NCBI GenBank assembly: GCA_963788205.1
Contig: CAWBGG010000003.1
Coordinates: 62,001 to 126,000, forward strand
Source: CAVVMA01 sp963788205
GTDB lineage: Bacteria; Desulfobacterota; Binatia; Binatales; Binataceae
Direction: 5' to 3'
DNA length: 64,000 nt
In this document: in pieces, positions 17,187 to 26,397 of the stretch
Layout of the letters: every line of letters begins with the position of its first letter
Numbering within the stretch: position 1 is the first letter of the stretch
The notes under the pieces: generated by a model
What the model was told of the DNA's origin: nothing
Seen by the model: only the letters and a program-made list of their open reading frames with translations
Database searches by the model: none
Program-made: the position numbers and the translations under genes

Positions 17187-18779
17187 ATGGCGGGTGATCT
17201 TTTCGACGCGATCGAATTTCTCCAACGCGACGGCGACGCGTTGCTGAAGCGCTTTGTCCGCGCCCATCGCGGCGCGGTCCATGCCGAGATGCGCTTCGAG
17301 GTGGTCTACAGCCAATCGAGCGCGGCCGACAACGGCGAGGCGCGCCACAGCACCGAGAGCGAAGACGCGTTCCTCGGCGTCAGCGTATGGGTCGCGGCGA
17401 TCGGAACCGGTCGGCGCGGACCGAATTCCGAATGCGTTGCCGCGGGGCAGGGTGGATGCGAGATCGGTCGGCTCGCACGCGATTCCCGCAAGCTCGCCGC
17501 CGCGATCAACTCCGCGTTGGGCGACGCCTACGATCGCGCTCGCGCCAGCGCGCGCGAGAAGGCGAGTCTGCTGGCGCATCGCGAGTCGCTCGGGGCAATG
17601 CAATGGAGTGCCGCAGCACGATCGCCGATTCGCGATGAAATTCCCGCGATCTATCGTCGCGACCCGCGCGCGCTCGATCCCGATGAGCTCAAGAAATTGT
17701 GCCGCGAGGCCTCGGCGGCGGTGAAAGGGCTCGGTCCCCAAATCGCGTTCAACTGGGTCGGCGCGACCAGCGAGCTGCGCCACGAAATCTTTGTCAGCAG
17801 CGACGGATCCGTTATCAGCCAGGCTTTCGCGTTCTCGCAAGGCGATTGTTACGTCGTCGCGCAGAGTGGTGACGGCCATCAGGAAAGCTACGACACGATC
17901 GGCCAGCAGCGCGGGCTCGAATGCCTGGCGGAGGGCTATCGCAGCGAGCTGATGCCGAATCCCGACCTGCAGACGTTCGCGTTCGAGCTGGCGCAAGAAG
18001 CGCGCGAGTTGGCTGCCGCGCCGCTCTTGAATCCGCCCGATCACGAGGTCACAGTCGTCACCGATCCGCATTTCAACGCACTGGTCGCGCACGAGATCGT
18101 GGGCCATCCCTGCGAGGCCGATCGCGCGCTCAAGATGGAAGCGGCGTACGCGGGCCGCAGCTGGTTCCTGCGCTCGCTGCGCGACAGCGAAGCCGGCCAT
18201 CGCGTGGCCTCACCGCTGTTGTCGGCGTGCTCTGATCCGGGCCTCGACGGCTATGGCCAATACCGCTACGACCACGAGGGCACGCCGGGCCGGCGCGTGA
18301 TGCATTTCGAGCGCGGCGTGTTCCGTGACTTCCTGAATTCGCGCGCGACCGCCGCGGTGCTCGGCGCGCAGCCCAACGGATCGGCGCGGGCGGCCGACGC
18401 GCGCTACGTCCCGCTGATCCGGATGTCCAACACCTTCTTCATGCCGGGCGAGCGCAGCCCCGCCGAGATAATCGGCGAAGTCGACCGCGGCTATTACGTT
18501 TGCGGCAGCCGCATTCCCTCGATCGCCGAGTCGCGCGAGAACTTTCGGATCTCGGCGCGGCGAGTCTATGAAATCGAGCGCGGGCGGCTGGGCCGGCTGT
18601 TTCGCTCCGGCAGCGTGACCAGCGACAGCAAGCGTTTTTTCATGAACGTTGACGCAGTCGGCAACGATCTGCGCCTGATCGCGATCCCGAATTGCGGCAA
18701 GGGCCAGCCGATGCAGGCCAAGCGGATGTCCAACGGCGGGCCAACGCTGCGCTCGCGCGCCCGCCTGGCCGGCGGATAG
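17187..18779 (+). CDS. tldD: TldD-type zinc metalloprotease
   Basis: Catalytic subunit of the TldD/TldE (PmbA) protease family, 530 residues. The HExxxH zinc motif is HEIVGHPCEAD (about 302-312). Other family segments: FVSSDGSVISQAFAF, YDHEGTPGRRV, FLNSRATAAVLG and a C-terminal GSVTSDSKRFFMNVDAVGN. TldD-TldE cleaves unfolded small peptides such as microcin B17 and CcdA. ATG at 17187 is chosen; an in-frame extension upstream overlaps the CoA-transferase in another frame. The PmbA-like partner begins 2 bp after the stop. Confidence 0.87.
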   Translation: MAGDLFDAIEFLQRDGDALLKRFVRAHRGAVHAEMRFEVVYSQSSAADNGEARHSTESEDAFLGVSVWVAAIGTGRRGPNSECVAAGQGGCEIGRLARDSRKLAAAINSALGDAYDRARASAREKASLLAHRESLGAMQWSAAARSPIRDEIPAIYRRDPRALDPDELKKLCREASAAVKGLGPQIAFNWVGATSELRHEIFVSSDGSVISQAFAFSQGDCYVVAQSGDGHQESYDTIGQQRGLECLAEGYRSELMPNPDLQTFAFELAQEARELAAAPLLNPPDHEVTVVTDPHFNALVAHEIVGHPCEADRALKMEAAYAGRSWFLRSLRDSEAGHRVASPLLSACSDPGLDGYGQYRYDHEGTPGRRVMHFERGVFRDFLNSRATAAVLGAQPNGSARAADARYVPLIRMSNTFFMPGERSPAEIIGEVDRGYYVCGSRIPSIAESRENFRISARRVYEIERGRLGRLFRSGSVTSDSKRFFMNVDAVGNDLRLIAIPNCGKGQPMQAKRMSNGGPTLRSRARLAGG

Positions 18780-18781
18780 CG

Positions 18782-20296
18782 ATGCGGACTCTCAACGAAC
18801 TCAAAGCCTTCGCGCGCGAGGCGGCCGGGCTGCTTGCGCGCGAAAAGGATTACTCCGCCTTTGAGGTTTACTGTTCGAGCACGGAGCAGCTCATCGCCCG
18901 CCTCAACTACACTTCTGATATCCCTTGCGCCGGAGTCGAGGAGGCCAAGTCGCTGGGGGCCGACGGCTTTGCGATTCGGATCGTATCGGCACACGATCGG
19001 CACGAGGCCGGCGCCGCCTTCGAGGCCGCGGACTTCAGCCTGGAGAGCGTGCGCAACGTGCTGGCACGGGCGCGCCGCGCGCGAGTCGCCGATCCGCATT
19101 TCCCTGGCTTGCCGACCAGGCCGCGGCACCTCGCGGCGAACACACCGCCGGCGAACGATCTGATGCGCGCCCGCAACGAGCCGGTCGTCGCGGCGGCATG
19201 GCAAATCGTGCGCAACGCGATCGAGGCCTTTGGCGCGAACCGGCCAGCGACAGAAACTCCCGGCCTGATCGTGGGCGGCGACCTGTCGCTGATCCGCGAT
19301 CGGGTTGTGATCGCCAGCTCGAACTTCGGCGACCTGCGCTGCGATCAGGGCGCGTACTTCACCTCGTCGGTCGCGGCGCTGATCGAGTCGCTCGAGGCCA
19401 AGGGCACGGCCAGCGCGATCGGGGCTTCGCTCGCCGAGATGCGGCGCGTCGCGCCAACGCTGGGCCGCGACGCCGTTGCGCGGGCGCTACGCTCGGGACG
19501 CGGTGAGCATCCAGCGGCAGGCCAGTATCGCGTCCTGCTCGGTCCGCAGCCGGTCGCCGAGATCCTCAACTATATGGTGATGGGTTCGCTGACCACGGGC
19601 GCCTTTCACGCTGCCAGCTCCTGTTATCATGGGCGCTTCGGCGATCGCGTGATGAACGCGCGGCTGTCGCTGATCGATGACCCGGCTTTCGCCGGCGGCG
19701 CGCTCGCACGGCGTATCACCTGTGAGGGCCTGCCCGCGCGCCGCGTGCGATTAGTCCAGGACGGTCGGCTGATCGGACTGCTCTCCAATTTCTACGGTGC
19801 ACATCGGCTCGCGACCAACAAGGATCGCGCCGAAAAGCTCGGTCCGCACGGCAACGCGGCGAAATTCGGTGCGCACAGCGGCTATCGACTCGGTGAGGGC
19901 GGCGGCCGGCGCTTCGACTCGAATCCGGGCGCGGCGGGCACCAACGTCGTGATGCGGGCGCGGGAGGGACTTGACGAGCGCGCGATGCTCAAGGCGGTCG
20001 GCAACGGCATCTATGTCGGGCGCGTTTGGTACACCTATCCGATCAATGGCCAGCGCGCGGGCCAGTTCACCTGCACCGTCAGCGGCGACTCGTATTTGAT
20101 CCGCGACGGCGCGCTCGCCGCGCCGCTGGCGCCCAACAGCCTGCGGATTGATGCGCATATCGATCAGGTGTTCGACGCCGTGGTCGCGGCGGGCAAGCGA
20201 TCCCATCCGGCGCTGATTTGGGGCTCGCCCGAGGCCTACTACGTCCCGGCGCTGGTCGCGGACAAGCTAGCGCTATCGCCGGTCGGCGAGAAGTAG
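18782..20296 (+). CDS. pmbA: PmbA/TldE-like metalloprotease partner
   Basis: Second subunit of the TldD/TldE heterodimer, 504 residues, lacking the HExxxH motif as expected for PmbA/TldE. Recognisable parts are SSNFGDLRCDQGAYFTSSVA, YRVLLGPQPVAEILNYMV, LIDDPAFAGGALARRITCEG and NGIYVGRVWYTYPINGQRAG near the C-terminus. The ATG at 18782 immediately follows the tldD stop. The tandem arrangement supports co-translation and complex formation. Confidence 0.85.
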   Translation: MRTLNELKAFAREAAGLLAREKDYSAFEVYCSSTEQLIARLNYTSDIPCAGVEEAKSLGADGFAIRIVSAHDRHEAGAAFEAADFSLESVRNVLARARRARVADPHFPGLPTRPRHLAANTPPANDLMRARNEPVVAAAWQIVRNAIEAFGANRPATETPGLIVGGDLSLIRDRVVIASSNFGDLRCDQGAYFTSSVAALIESLEAKGTASAIGASLAEMRRVAPTLGRDAVARALRSGRGEHPAAGQYRVLLGPQPVAEILNYMVMGSLTTGAFHAASSCYHGRFGDRVMNARLSLIDDPAFAGGALARRITCEGLPARRVRLVQDGRLIGLLSNFYGAHRLATNKDRAEKLGPHGNAAKFGAHSGYRLGEGGGRRFDSNPGAAGTNVVMRAREGLDERAMLKAVGNGIYVGRVWYTYPINGQRAGQFTCTVSGDSYLIRDGALAAPLAPNSLRIDAHIDQVFDAVVAAGKRSHPALIWGSPEAYYVPALVADKLALSPVGEK

Positions 20297-20338
20297 GCCT
20301 CCGTCTTGCTTCGCCATTCCATGAGCTTGGCGCGCGCG

Positions 20339-20431
20339 AGCAGACAGACAAATCGCTTCGCGTAGGTTCTTCGGCCTCGCTGCGCTTGCCTCAGAATGGC
20401 AAGCAGGGCTCCCCTTAGGTGTCATCCTGAG
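20339..20431. repeat. Left arm of a third palindromic repeat, split by two insertion sequences
   Basis: The left arm (20339-20398: AGCAG, ATCGCTTCGCGTAGG, CTTCGGCCTCGCT, CCTCAGAATG) is complementary with few mismatches to a right arm that is now in three pieces: 20420-20431, 21886-21923 and 24065-24092. Joining these restores a hairpin of roughly 150 bp between the convergent pmbA and acyl-CoA dehydrogenase genes. The gaps are an IS1182-type element and an IS1595-type transposon. Confidence 0.7.
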
Positions 20432-21885
20432 AGTTTGTGAAGAAATTCGATTTTGGAGCGCCGAGGGGGCGTGGGCGAGAATGGGCGTGGGGAATTGGCG
20501 TTTGGTCGGTCGGTTGCTCGGCCGATTGGGCTTCATGATGCCGGCCGCTTCACAACCAGCCCAGCCTGATCGACCGCATCAGATTGTAGGTCAGTGCCGA
20601 CCAGATTACGACGGTCAGCACCTTGCTCATGCCGCGCACCAGCAGGTGGTCAAGTCCGCGCCAGGTTTTGAGGTCGGCGTTGACCAGTTCGGCGCTGGCG
20701 GCGCGCTCCTTATAGATCTGCTTGCCTTCGGCCGAGGCCATGCGCTGGCGATAGGCAGCGATGGCCGGGGAGTCGCCGGGTTGCGGGCTGAGCGGATTGA
20801 TATGGTAAGTCCGGTTCTCGTGCGGCGGGGAAAACACTTCCACCCCGCGTGCGGCGGCGCGCTCGACCGCCTCGAAGTTCATGTAACCGCCGTCCGCCAG
20901 GTGCTGTTGAGGAGCGCGCCCGGTGCGCCGCTCGAGCTCATCGAGCATGGGTTCCAACTGCCGGTTGTCGCTGCCGCGGTTGCAAACCCCGGTCCCCACG
21001 ATGATCAGACTTTGGGTATCGGTGCCGAACTGCAGGTTGTAAGCGGGGCGAAAGCCGCCGTCGCCCAGCTTCATCACCCGCGCCTGGGGATCGGTGGTCG
21101 AAACCCTGACTTCGCGCCCGCGCTGGGGATGGTTCTTGGCCTGGCTGCGCTGCGCGCTCAATTGCTCCAACTCCGCCAGCGCCTGGCTGACACGCTGCTC
21201 GCGTTGGCGGGCCGCGCGCTGCCGTGCGGCTTGGACGCGCGCGCTGCGCTGCGGGTCGAGTTGCTCCTCCCGCTGGAGCGCTTCAAGATGGGCACGCGCA
21301 GCCTGGAGATGGCGCTCCAAGGTGGGCTGGCGATGGAACGAGGCCTGCCCCGCACTAGCCCGCACGCGGGTTCCGTCCTGCGCCACTCGATAAAGCCGCA
21401 CCAGCCCCTTGTGGGTCAGCACCGCCAACACCTGACTCATCAAATCGTCCACCGCCGCACTGCTGCGAAAGTCGCTCAGGGTGTGATAGTTGACCGTTAC
21501 CCCGCCGCAGATCCAGCGATACGCGTCATGCGCCTGGCTAAGCCGCGCGAGCTCCCGCGCGCTGCTCACCCCCTGGCTCAGCCCATACAGCCACAGCGCC
21601 AACAGGATCTTGGGGTCGGTCGCATCTCTACCCGCGCTTCCTTCGCGGGCCTTGATCGGCGCGTGAAACCGTTCCAGATCCAGCCCCTCCAGAATCCGCC
21701 AGATCGCCCGCGCCGGATGATCCGCAGCCAGCAACGACTCCAGATCGCACGGGCGCAGCAAAAGCTGCCGCCGATTCGCCTCCCGCAACCGCACCGCCTC
21801 GTCCATCACCGCACCTCCGCCTCACTCCCATCATCCACTTCTCAATCGCAAATGCGATCCTTCGAAGCCGAAAAATTCACAAACT
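20432..21885 (-). mobile_element. IS1182-type insertion sequence
   Basis: Element of about 1.45 kb with short terminal inverted repeats (AGTTTGTGAA at the left, TTCACAAACT at the right), flanked by a direct duplication CTGAG (20427-20431 and 21886-21890). The exact boundary is ambiguous by 1-2 bp because the terminal bases are themselves symmetrical. It carries one intact transposase on the minus strand and sits inside the right arm of a palindromic repeat. Confidence 0.75.
20550..21806 (-). CDS. IS1182-family transposase
   Basis: DDE transposase of 418 residues. The N-terminal helical domain reads LESLLAADHPARAIWRIL and DPKILLALWLYGLSQGVSSA. The RNase H-like catalytic parts are AQDGTRVRASAGQASF (first Asp, about 143), HLADGGYMN (second Asp) and a C-terminal Glu region around YKERAASAELVNADLK. 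A coiled-coil Gln/Arg-rich insertion (AARQRAARQREQ) separates the first two. ATG at 21806 is preceded by a GGAGG site; a GTG one codon upstream is possible. Uninterrupted, so possibly still active. Confidence 0.85.
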   Translation of the reverse strand: MDEAVRLREANRRQLLLRPCDLESLLAADHPARAIWRILEGLDLERFHAPIKAREGSAGRDATDPKILLALWLYGLSQGVSSARELARLSQAHDAYRWICGGVTVNYHTLSDFRSSAAVDDLMSQVLAVLTHKGLVRLYRVAQDGTRVRASAGQASFHRQPTLERHLQAARAHLEALQREEQLDPQRSARVQAARQRAARQREQRVSQALAELEQLSAQRSQAKNHPQRGREVRVSTTDPQARVMKLGDGGFRPAYNLQFGTDTQSLIIVGTGVCNRGSDNRQLEPMLDELERRTGRAPQQHLADGGYMNFEAVERAAARGVEVFSPPHENRTYHINPLSPQPGDSPAIAAYRQRMASAEGKQIYKERAASAELVNADLKTWRGLDHLLVRGMSKVLTVVIWSALTYNLMRSIRLGWL

Positions 21886-21971
21886 CTGAGGTGAGCGTAG
21901 CGATGCCGAAGGATCTACGCGGAGGTAAGTATCCCCTTGACGGCAGTACCGGAAACTGCTAGATTTGGAGC

Positions 21972-22931
21972 ATGAGCAAGGTTAATCGAAACTTTCCACG
22001 ACGTTCCGGCGCTTCCGAGAGCAGCTATTCGCGCACGGAATTCGAGCGCCAGTTTCCCGACGATGCCACGTGCTTGGATTGGCTCGTTAAGAAGCTCTAC
22101 CCAAATGGCGTCTTCTGCCCGACGTGCAAGACCATCACGAAGCATCATCGCGAGAGCGGCCGTCCATCTTACGCTTGCCAGAACTGCGGGCATCACGAAC
22201 ACCCGATGAAAGGCACGATCTTTGAGGATTCGGCCACGTCGCTGAAACTCTGGTTTCTTGCGATCTATATCATGTCGGCAACGCGGTGCGGGATCAGCGC
22301 CAAGCAATTGGAGCGGGAGATTGGCGTTACTTACAAATGCGCATGGCGCATGTTCAACCGGATTCGCTCGCTGTTGGACGAAAATGGCGACAGCAGCTTC
22401 AAGTTGTCGGGCAAAGTCGAGAGCGATGAAAGTCTCTACGGCGGAAAGAGCGAGAACCGGCACCTCGGAAAGCGCGGCGGCCACAAGGAACACTACAAAG
22501 GGAAAACCGCCGTGCTCGGCATGGTCGAACGCGGCGGGCGCGTCGTTACCAAGGTGCTTCCGACTCCGCCAACGTCCGGTGATATTCTCCCGCACCTGAG
22601 AGCCAACATTGTGCCTCAGACCATGATCTTCACGGACGAAGCGCGCCTCTATGATCCGCTTAGCATGATGGGCTATGGGCATCGGCGTGTGAATCATTCT
22701 GCGCAGGTCTACGTAGACGGCGATGCGCATACCAACACGATTGAGGGCTTTTGGAGTCTCACGAAGAACGGAATTCGTGGGGTCTATCACAGCGTCAGTG
22801 CCAAGTATTTGCAGATGTACCTGAATGAGTACGCCTTCAGGTTCAACCGGAGAAAGAGCTTGCATCTTGAGCAACCGATGTTCGATGCGTTCGCGGAGCG
22901 GATCACGAAGAAGGTGTCAGCTTCCGCGTAG
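21972..22931 (+). CDS. IS1595-family transposase
   Basis: A 319-residue transposase. The N-terminal zinc ribbon has CPTCKTITKH and CQNCGHHEHP (about 52-80). The catalytic ISXO2-type domain follows: KVESDESLYGGKSENRH (first Asp), MIFTDEARLYDPL (second Asp) and the His/Asn/Glu end NTIEGFWSLTKNGIRGVYH characteristic of the family. Intact, and starts 48 bp inside the left inverted repeat, the usual spacing for an IS gene. Confidence 0.93.
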   Translation: MSKVNRNFPRRSGASESSYSRTEFERQFPDDATCLDWLVKKLYPNGVFCPTCKTITKHHRESGRPSYACQNCGHHEHPMKGTIFEDSATSLKLWFLAIYIMSATRCGISAKQLEREIGVTYKCAWRMFNRIRSLLDENGDSSFKLSGKVESDESLYGGKSENRHLGKRGGHKEHYKGKTAVLGMVERGGRVVTKVLPTPPTSGDILPHLRANIVPQTMIFTDEARLYDPLSMMGYGHRRVNHSAQVYVDGDAHTNTIEGFWSLTKNGIRGVYHSVSAKYLQMYLNEYAFRFNRRKSLHLEQPMFDAFAERITKKVSASA

Positions 22932-23063
22932 CTTTCTCCAAGTCGCTAAAGAACTGATCTCGTTCCGGCTCTGGAATTGGAATGTCACGATTCTTCCGCT
23001 TTCGTTTCCGGGCTGGCCGGGAGATCGCAGCTTCAACTGGCGCGTATCTGTTTTTGCGCTTCT

Positions 23064-24023
23064 TCAATTGCTCGACTGCCACGATAATTCCGGTTGATCT
23101 ATGATGCCGAAGATTTTGCTCGATGGGACCACCATCGAAATTCCCGAATGCCAGACCTGCCCAGGATCGGATGTCTTCATTTCTTCGCTTACAGCAATCG
23201 GCAAGTATCCGTGCACCAAGCCCAACAAATAGGTATCACCGAGGGCAAGCATCTTTTGTGGGCGATAGGTCATAGGCTCTGGGGCCGGAAAGATTTGGAC
23301 TTCAACAGTCTGACGGGCAAAAACGGGAGAGCCGCTGATACCCTTAAGGGCAAGCGCTTCGATCAGATGCCATTGTGCATCGCGATACCTTCCCTCGGAT
23401 ATCGGTTCACCGGCCATCATCGCGATATGCCCATGCCGGACGACCGGGATGATGCGATCTTTACCTTGCCATCTGCGGAACAGGCCGATTATGAAAATTT
23501 CATCTCCGACGCCTATTCCGATTTCCCGCAGATTGAAGTCCCTAATGAACTTTTCAGCAGGAATCGAAGTGAAGGGATATTCAGAGAGGTGCCACGGAAA
23601 TACTGCGGCATCAACTGATCTGTCGGTCGGATGGTCCCACCATTTGTAAAAATCTGAAAGTGGTGGACTCATTTCAATTTGTGCGTGGTGACGCCTGTCA
23701 TTCAGGCGAATAGCGAATCGCCGGTTTCGCCCAAGTTTTCGCACCACATGATCGGCAGTAACAAGATAATATCGCCGAGGTGCGGGCGGACGGCGGCCAT
23801 TGACCAAAAACCCCGTCCCGACCGCCCTGAAGTCCCCCGACGATTCGACACGTCCAAGGTAGACTACAGATTCAAGCCCAGCATCAGGAACACGCATTTC
23901 CGGTTTCCCAAGCTTGACCGTACTGCGAATCGTTACGCCTTGCCATGCAAATGGATCGTCGCAATTCCGCTCGCGAACGCGGCCTGCCTTTGTGAGGTTC
24001 GCGCCTTTGCCCCTATCAGGCAT
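23064..24023 (-). CDS. Trypsin-like serine protease, transposon passenger
   Basis: A 319-residue chymotrypsin-fold protein lying wholly inside the IS1595-type transposon. The apparent catalytic triad is His in YYLVTADHVV (about 88), Asp in DRSVDAAVF (about 138) and Ser in KGISGSPVFA (about 232). There is no signal peptide, which suggests a cytoplasmic enzyme; cytoplasmic trypsin-like proteases occur in stress and antiphage modules, but nothing here proves such a role. It is convergent to the transposase and ends 133 bp from it. Its base composition is visibly less GC-rich than the host genes, consistent with arriving with the transposon. Confidence 0.75.
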   Translation of the reverse strand: MPDRGKGANLTKAGRVRERNCDDPFAWQGVTIRSTVKLGKPEMRVPDAGLESVVYLGRVESSGDFRAVGTGFLVNGRRPPAPRRYYLVTADHVVRKLGRNRRFAIRLNDRRHHAQIEMSPPLSDFYKWWDHPTDRSVDAAVFPWHLSEYPFTSIPAEKFIRDFNLREIGIGVGDEIFIIGLFRRWQGKDRIIPVVRHGHIAMMAGEPISEGRYRDAQWHLIEALALKGISGSPVFARQTVEVQIFPAPEPMTYRPQKMLALGDTYLLGLVHGYLPIAVSEEMKTSDPGQVWHSGISMVVPSSKIFGIIDQPELSWQSSN

Positions 24024-24089
24024 TGCAGCATCCCTCCGGTACTGCCGTCAAGGGGATACTTACCTACGCGGAGCGATTCTCTTTTCTGC

Positions 24090-25280
24090 TCACCCCTTCG
24101 GCAATCCCAACGTGCGTTCGCCGATGATGTTGCGCTGGATCTCGCTGGTGCCGCCGGCGATCGTATACTGGCGCGAGCTGAGCACGCGATTTTGCCAGCG
24201 CGGCGCATCCGGCACCCGTTCGGTGGCCTCGCCGAGCAGCGCGTAGTTGCCGAGCAACTCGGTCGCGAACTGCGCGATCCGCACGCCCAGCTCCGATCCG
24301 GACAACTTGAGCACCGAGCCCTCGGGTCCGGGCGGCAGGCCCTTGAGTCTCCGCGTCAGCGACCGCAGCCGCGTGTACTTGGCGGCTTCGCATTCGATCG
24401 CGAACTGCGCCAGCCGCTGCCGCACCCATCGATTTTCCCACGCCGGCCGGTCGTCGATCCGAATGCGGCGCGCGAGCTGGACCAATCGCCGCACCTGCGA
24501 ATGGTGACCGCCGCCGCCGGCGCCGCCACGTTCGTACATCAGGGTGGTCATCGCCACTTTCCAGCCTTCGTTCAACGGGCCGACGAGATTATGCCGCGGC
24601 AGGCGCGCATCTTCGAAGAACACCTCGTTGAAATGCGCATGACCGTTCATCAGCACCAGCGGGCGCACGGTGACGCCCTCGGTCTTCATGTCGAGCAGCA
24701 GGTAACTTATCCCGCGATGCTTGGGCGCGTCGGGGTCGGTCCGTGCCAGCAGGAACATCCAGTCGGCGTATTGCGCGCCGGAGGTCCATACCTTCTGGCC
24801 GTTGAGCACGAAGTAATCGCCGCTGTCGACCGCGCGAGTTTGCAACGAGGCGAGATCGGAACCGGCGCTCGGCTCGGAGTAACCTTGGCACCAGATGTCT
24901 TCGCCGCTGAGGATGCGCGGTAAAAAGCGGAGCTTCTGTTCGGGCGTGCCCCATTGCATCAGCGTGGGACCGCACAGCCCGATACCCGCGTATCCCGGCA
25001 GCACCGGTCCGCGCGCGCGGCCGTACTCCTCGTCGAAGATCACCTGCTCGATCAGGCTGACAGCGCGTCCGCCGTATTCGCGCGGCCACGACATCCCGAC
25101 CCATCCGGCGGCGTGCATCCTGGATTGCCATCGGCGGCGCATCTCGAACACTTCGCGATTGGGCGCGACGCGCTCGTCCATCGAGTCGTCGACGCGCAGC
25201 TCTTTGGCCAGGTTCGCCTCCAGCCAGGCGCGTACCTTGAGCCGAAAGGCTTCCTGCTCGGGGGAATATTCGAAATCCAT
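24090..25280 (-). CDS. Acyl-CoA dehydrogenase
   Basis: FAD enzyme of 396 residues that introduces an alpha-beta double bond in an acyl-CoA. N-terminus DFEYSPEQEAFRLKVRAWLE; the FAD-binding segment is WCQGYSEPSAGSDLASLQT (about 129-147), then NGQKVWTSGAQYADWMFLLA, and the C-terminal YTIAGGTSEIQRNIIGERTLG. ATG at 25280 is chosen; it lies 1 bp after the amidohydrolase stop. The C-terminus ends at the edge of the palindromic repeat. The substrate is unknown; pairing with an amidohydrolase suggests a degradation pathway for an aromatic or cyclic acid. Confidence 0.9.
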   Translation of the reverse strand: MDFEYSPEQEAFRLKVRAWLEANLAKELRVDDSMDERVAPNREVFEMRRRWQSRMHAAGWVGMSWPREYGGRAVSLIEQVIFDEEYGRARGPVLPGYAGIGLCGPTLMQWGTPEQKLRFLPRILSGEDIWCQGYSEPSAGSDLASLQTRAVDSGDYFVLNGQKVWTSGAQYADWMFLLARTDPDAPKHRGISYLLLDMKTEGVTVRPLVLMNGHAHFNEVFFEDARLPRHNLVGPLNEGWKVAMTTLMYERGGAGGGGHHSQVRRLVQLARRIRIDDRPAWENRWVRQRLAQFAIECEAAKYTRLRSLTRRLKGLPPGPEGSVLKLSGSELGVRIAQFATELLGNYALLGEATERVPDAPRWQNRVLSSRQYTIAGGTSEIQRNIIGERTLGLPKG

Positions 25281-25281
25281 G

Positions 25282-26397
25282 TCAGTTGAGCCGGAATGCG
25301 CGGGCGGCGTTGTCCCACAGAATCTTGCGCTTGCTCGCTTCGGGAATCGGTTGCTCCTCCATCTTCTTGAGCGCCCAAGGCCAGGTGCCGTCGGGATGCG
25401 GATAGTCGGTGTTCCAGACAAAGTTGTTGTCGCCGGCCAGATCGATCGCGGCCTTGAGCGTCGGCTCATCCGAGCGGCAGGCGACGAAGACGTTGCGCTT
25501 GAAGTATTCGGTCGGCCGCAGCTTCAGATCGGGATGCTCGGCGTTGCCGCTGAAGTCCCAATGCTGTTCCATCCGCTGTAGCCAATACGGTGTCCATCCC
25601 GCGTCGGCTTCTACATGAACCACGGTGAGGCGCGGGAAGTGCTCGAACACGCCGCCCCAGATCAGGCAGGTCATCGCGTACATCGCTTCGAACGGATGCG
25701 CCAGAATGTGGCCCGAGGTGTGAGTGTCCATCCGCTCGCCAAATGACGGCAGCCGCGGCGAGCCGGAGTCGTGGATCGAGATCGGGCGGTCGAGCTGCTC
25801 GATTTCCGCCCACAGCGGCCAGTAATCGCGATGATTCAGGTTGCGGCCTTTGATCGGATTGGGACGCACATAATAGCTGACCGCGCCCATCGCGGCCGTG
25901 CGGCGCGCCTCCGCGATCGCGCGGTCAACGTCCTGCAGCGGCAGCATCGCGGCGAAGCGCAGGCGCTCGGGCGCCTTGCGGCAATACTCGCAGCTCCAGT
26001 TGTTGTAGGCCGCGCAGCAGGCGGCCAGCAGCGCGGTATCGCGGAACTCGCGCCCGAGCATCTGGCCGCCGACGGTCGGATACATGATCTGCACGTCGAC
26101 GCCTTCCTCATCCATGTCGCCCAGGCGGGACTCGGCGCTGAAGCCGGCCTTGCGCGCGCGCTCGAAGCGCTGCATCCCCTTGGCGACCGCGGCCAGGAAC
26201 TCAGGCGCCGCGAACGGGTACTTGCCCTCTTCGGCGGTGAACGATTCGCCTTCGACCATGATGGTCTTGCGGCCCGCGGGCGTTGTGCCCAGCCGCGGAG
26301 CGGCCGCCTTGAAGCGGTCGTCGATGTACTTCTCCCAGACCCACGGCGGTTCCATCTGATGAGTATCGGTGTCGACGATTTTCCATCCGTTGCGCAT
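25282..26397 (-). CDS. Amidohydrolase family 2 (PF04909) hydrolase/decarboxylase
   Basis: Metal-dependent TIM-barrel protein of 371 residues. Motifs are IVDTDTHQMEPPWVWEKYI at the N-terminus (metal region), PISIHDSGSP, HILAHPFEAMYAMTCLI, VVHVEADAGWTPYWLQRM and VWNTDYPHPDGTWP at the C-terminus (the catalytic Asp). Relatives include decarboxylases and hydrolases of aromatic compounds. ATG at 26397 is favoured; an ATG eight codons upstream is possible. Upstream partner of the acyl-CoA dehydrogenase, to which it is almost directly joined. Confidence 0.85.
   Translation of the reverse strand: MRNGWKIVDTDTHQMEPPWVWEKYIDDRFKAAAPRLGTTPAGRKTIMVEGESFTAEEGKYPFAAPEFLAAVAKGMQRFERARKAGFSAESRLGDMDEEGVDVQIMYPTVGGQMLGREFRDTALLAACCAAYNNWSCEYCRKAPERLRFAAMLPLQDVDRAIAEARRTAAMGAVSYYVRPNPIKGRNLNHRDYWPLWAEIEQLDRPISIHDSGSPRLPSFGERMDTHTSGHILAHPFEAMYAMTCLIWGGVFEHFPRLTVVHVEADAGWTPYWLQRMEQHWDFSGNAEHPDLKLRPTEYFKRNVFVACRSDEPTLKAAIDLAGDNNFVWNTDYPHPDGTWPWALKKMEEQPIPEASKRKILWDNAARAFRLN

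Larger units (their letters stand above)
21924..24064. mobile_element. IS1595-type transposon with protease passenger gene
   Basis: Complete element of 2141 bp. It has perfect 30-bp terminal inverted repeats starting GGTAAGTATCCCCTTGACGG at both ends and an exact 8-bp target duplication TACGCGGA (21916-21923 and 24065-24072). An 8-bp duplication is the IS1595 family norm. Two convergent genes lie inside: the transposase on the plus strand and a trypsin-like protease on the minus strand. The perfect ends and duplication indicate a recent insertion. It lies about 38 bp from the IS1182 element, in the same palindromic repeat arm. Confidence 0.92.

Noticed and set aside
17187..20296. TldD/PmbA as part of the NRPS or a peptide-antibiotic cluster
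   Set aside because: The pair is over 15 kb from the NRPS genes, separated by insertion sequences and catabolic genes, and is a widespread housekeeping pair.
20481..21962. A 493-codon plus-strand open frame across the IS1182 element
   Set aside because: It runs antisense to an intact transposase with catalytic motifs and crosses the element boundary.
23679..24923. A 414-codon plus-strand frame spanning the transposon end and the acyl-CoA dehydrogenase
   Set aside because: It crosses a precise transposon junction and is antisense to two clear genes.
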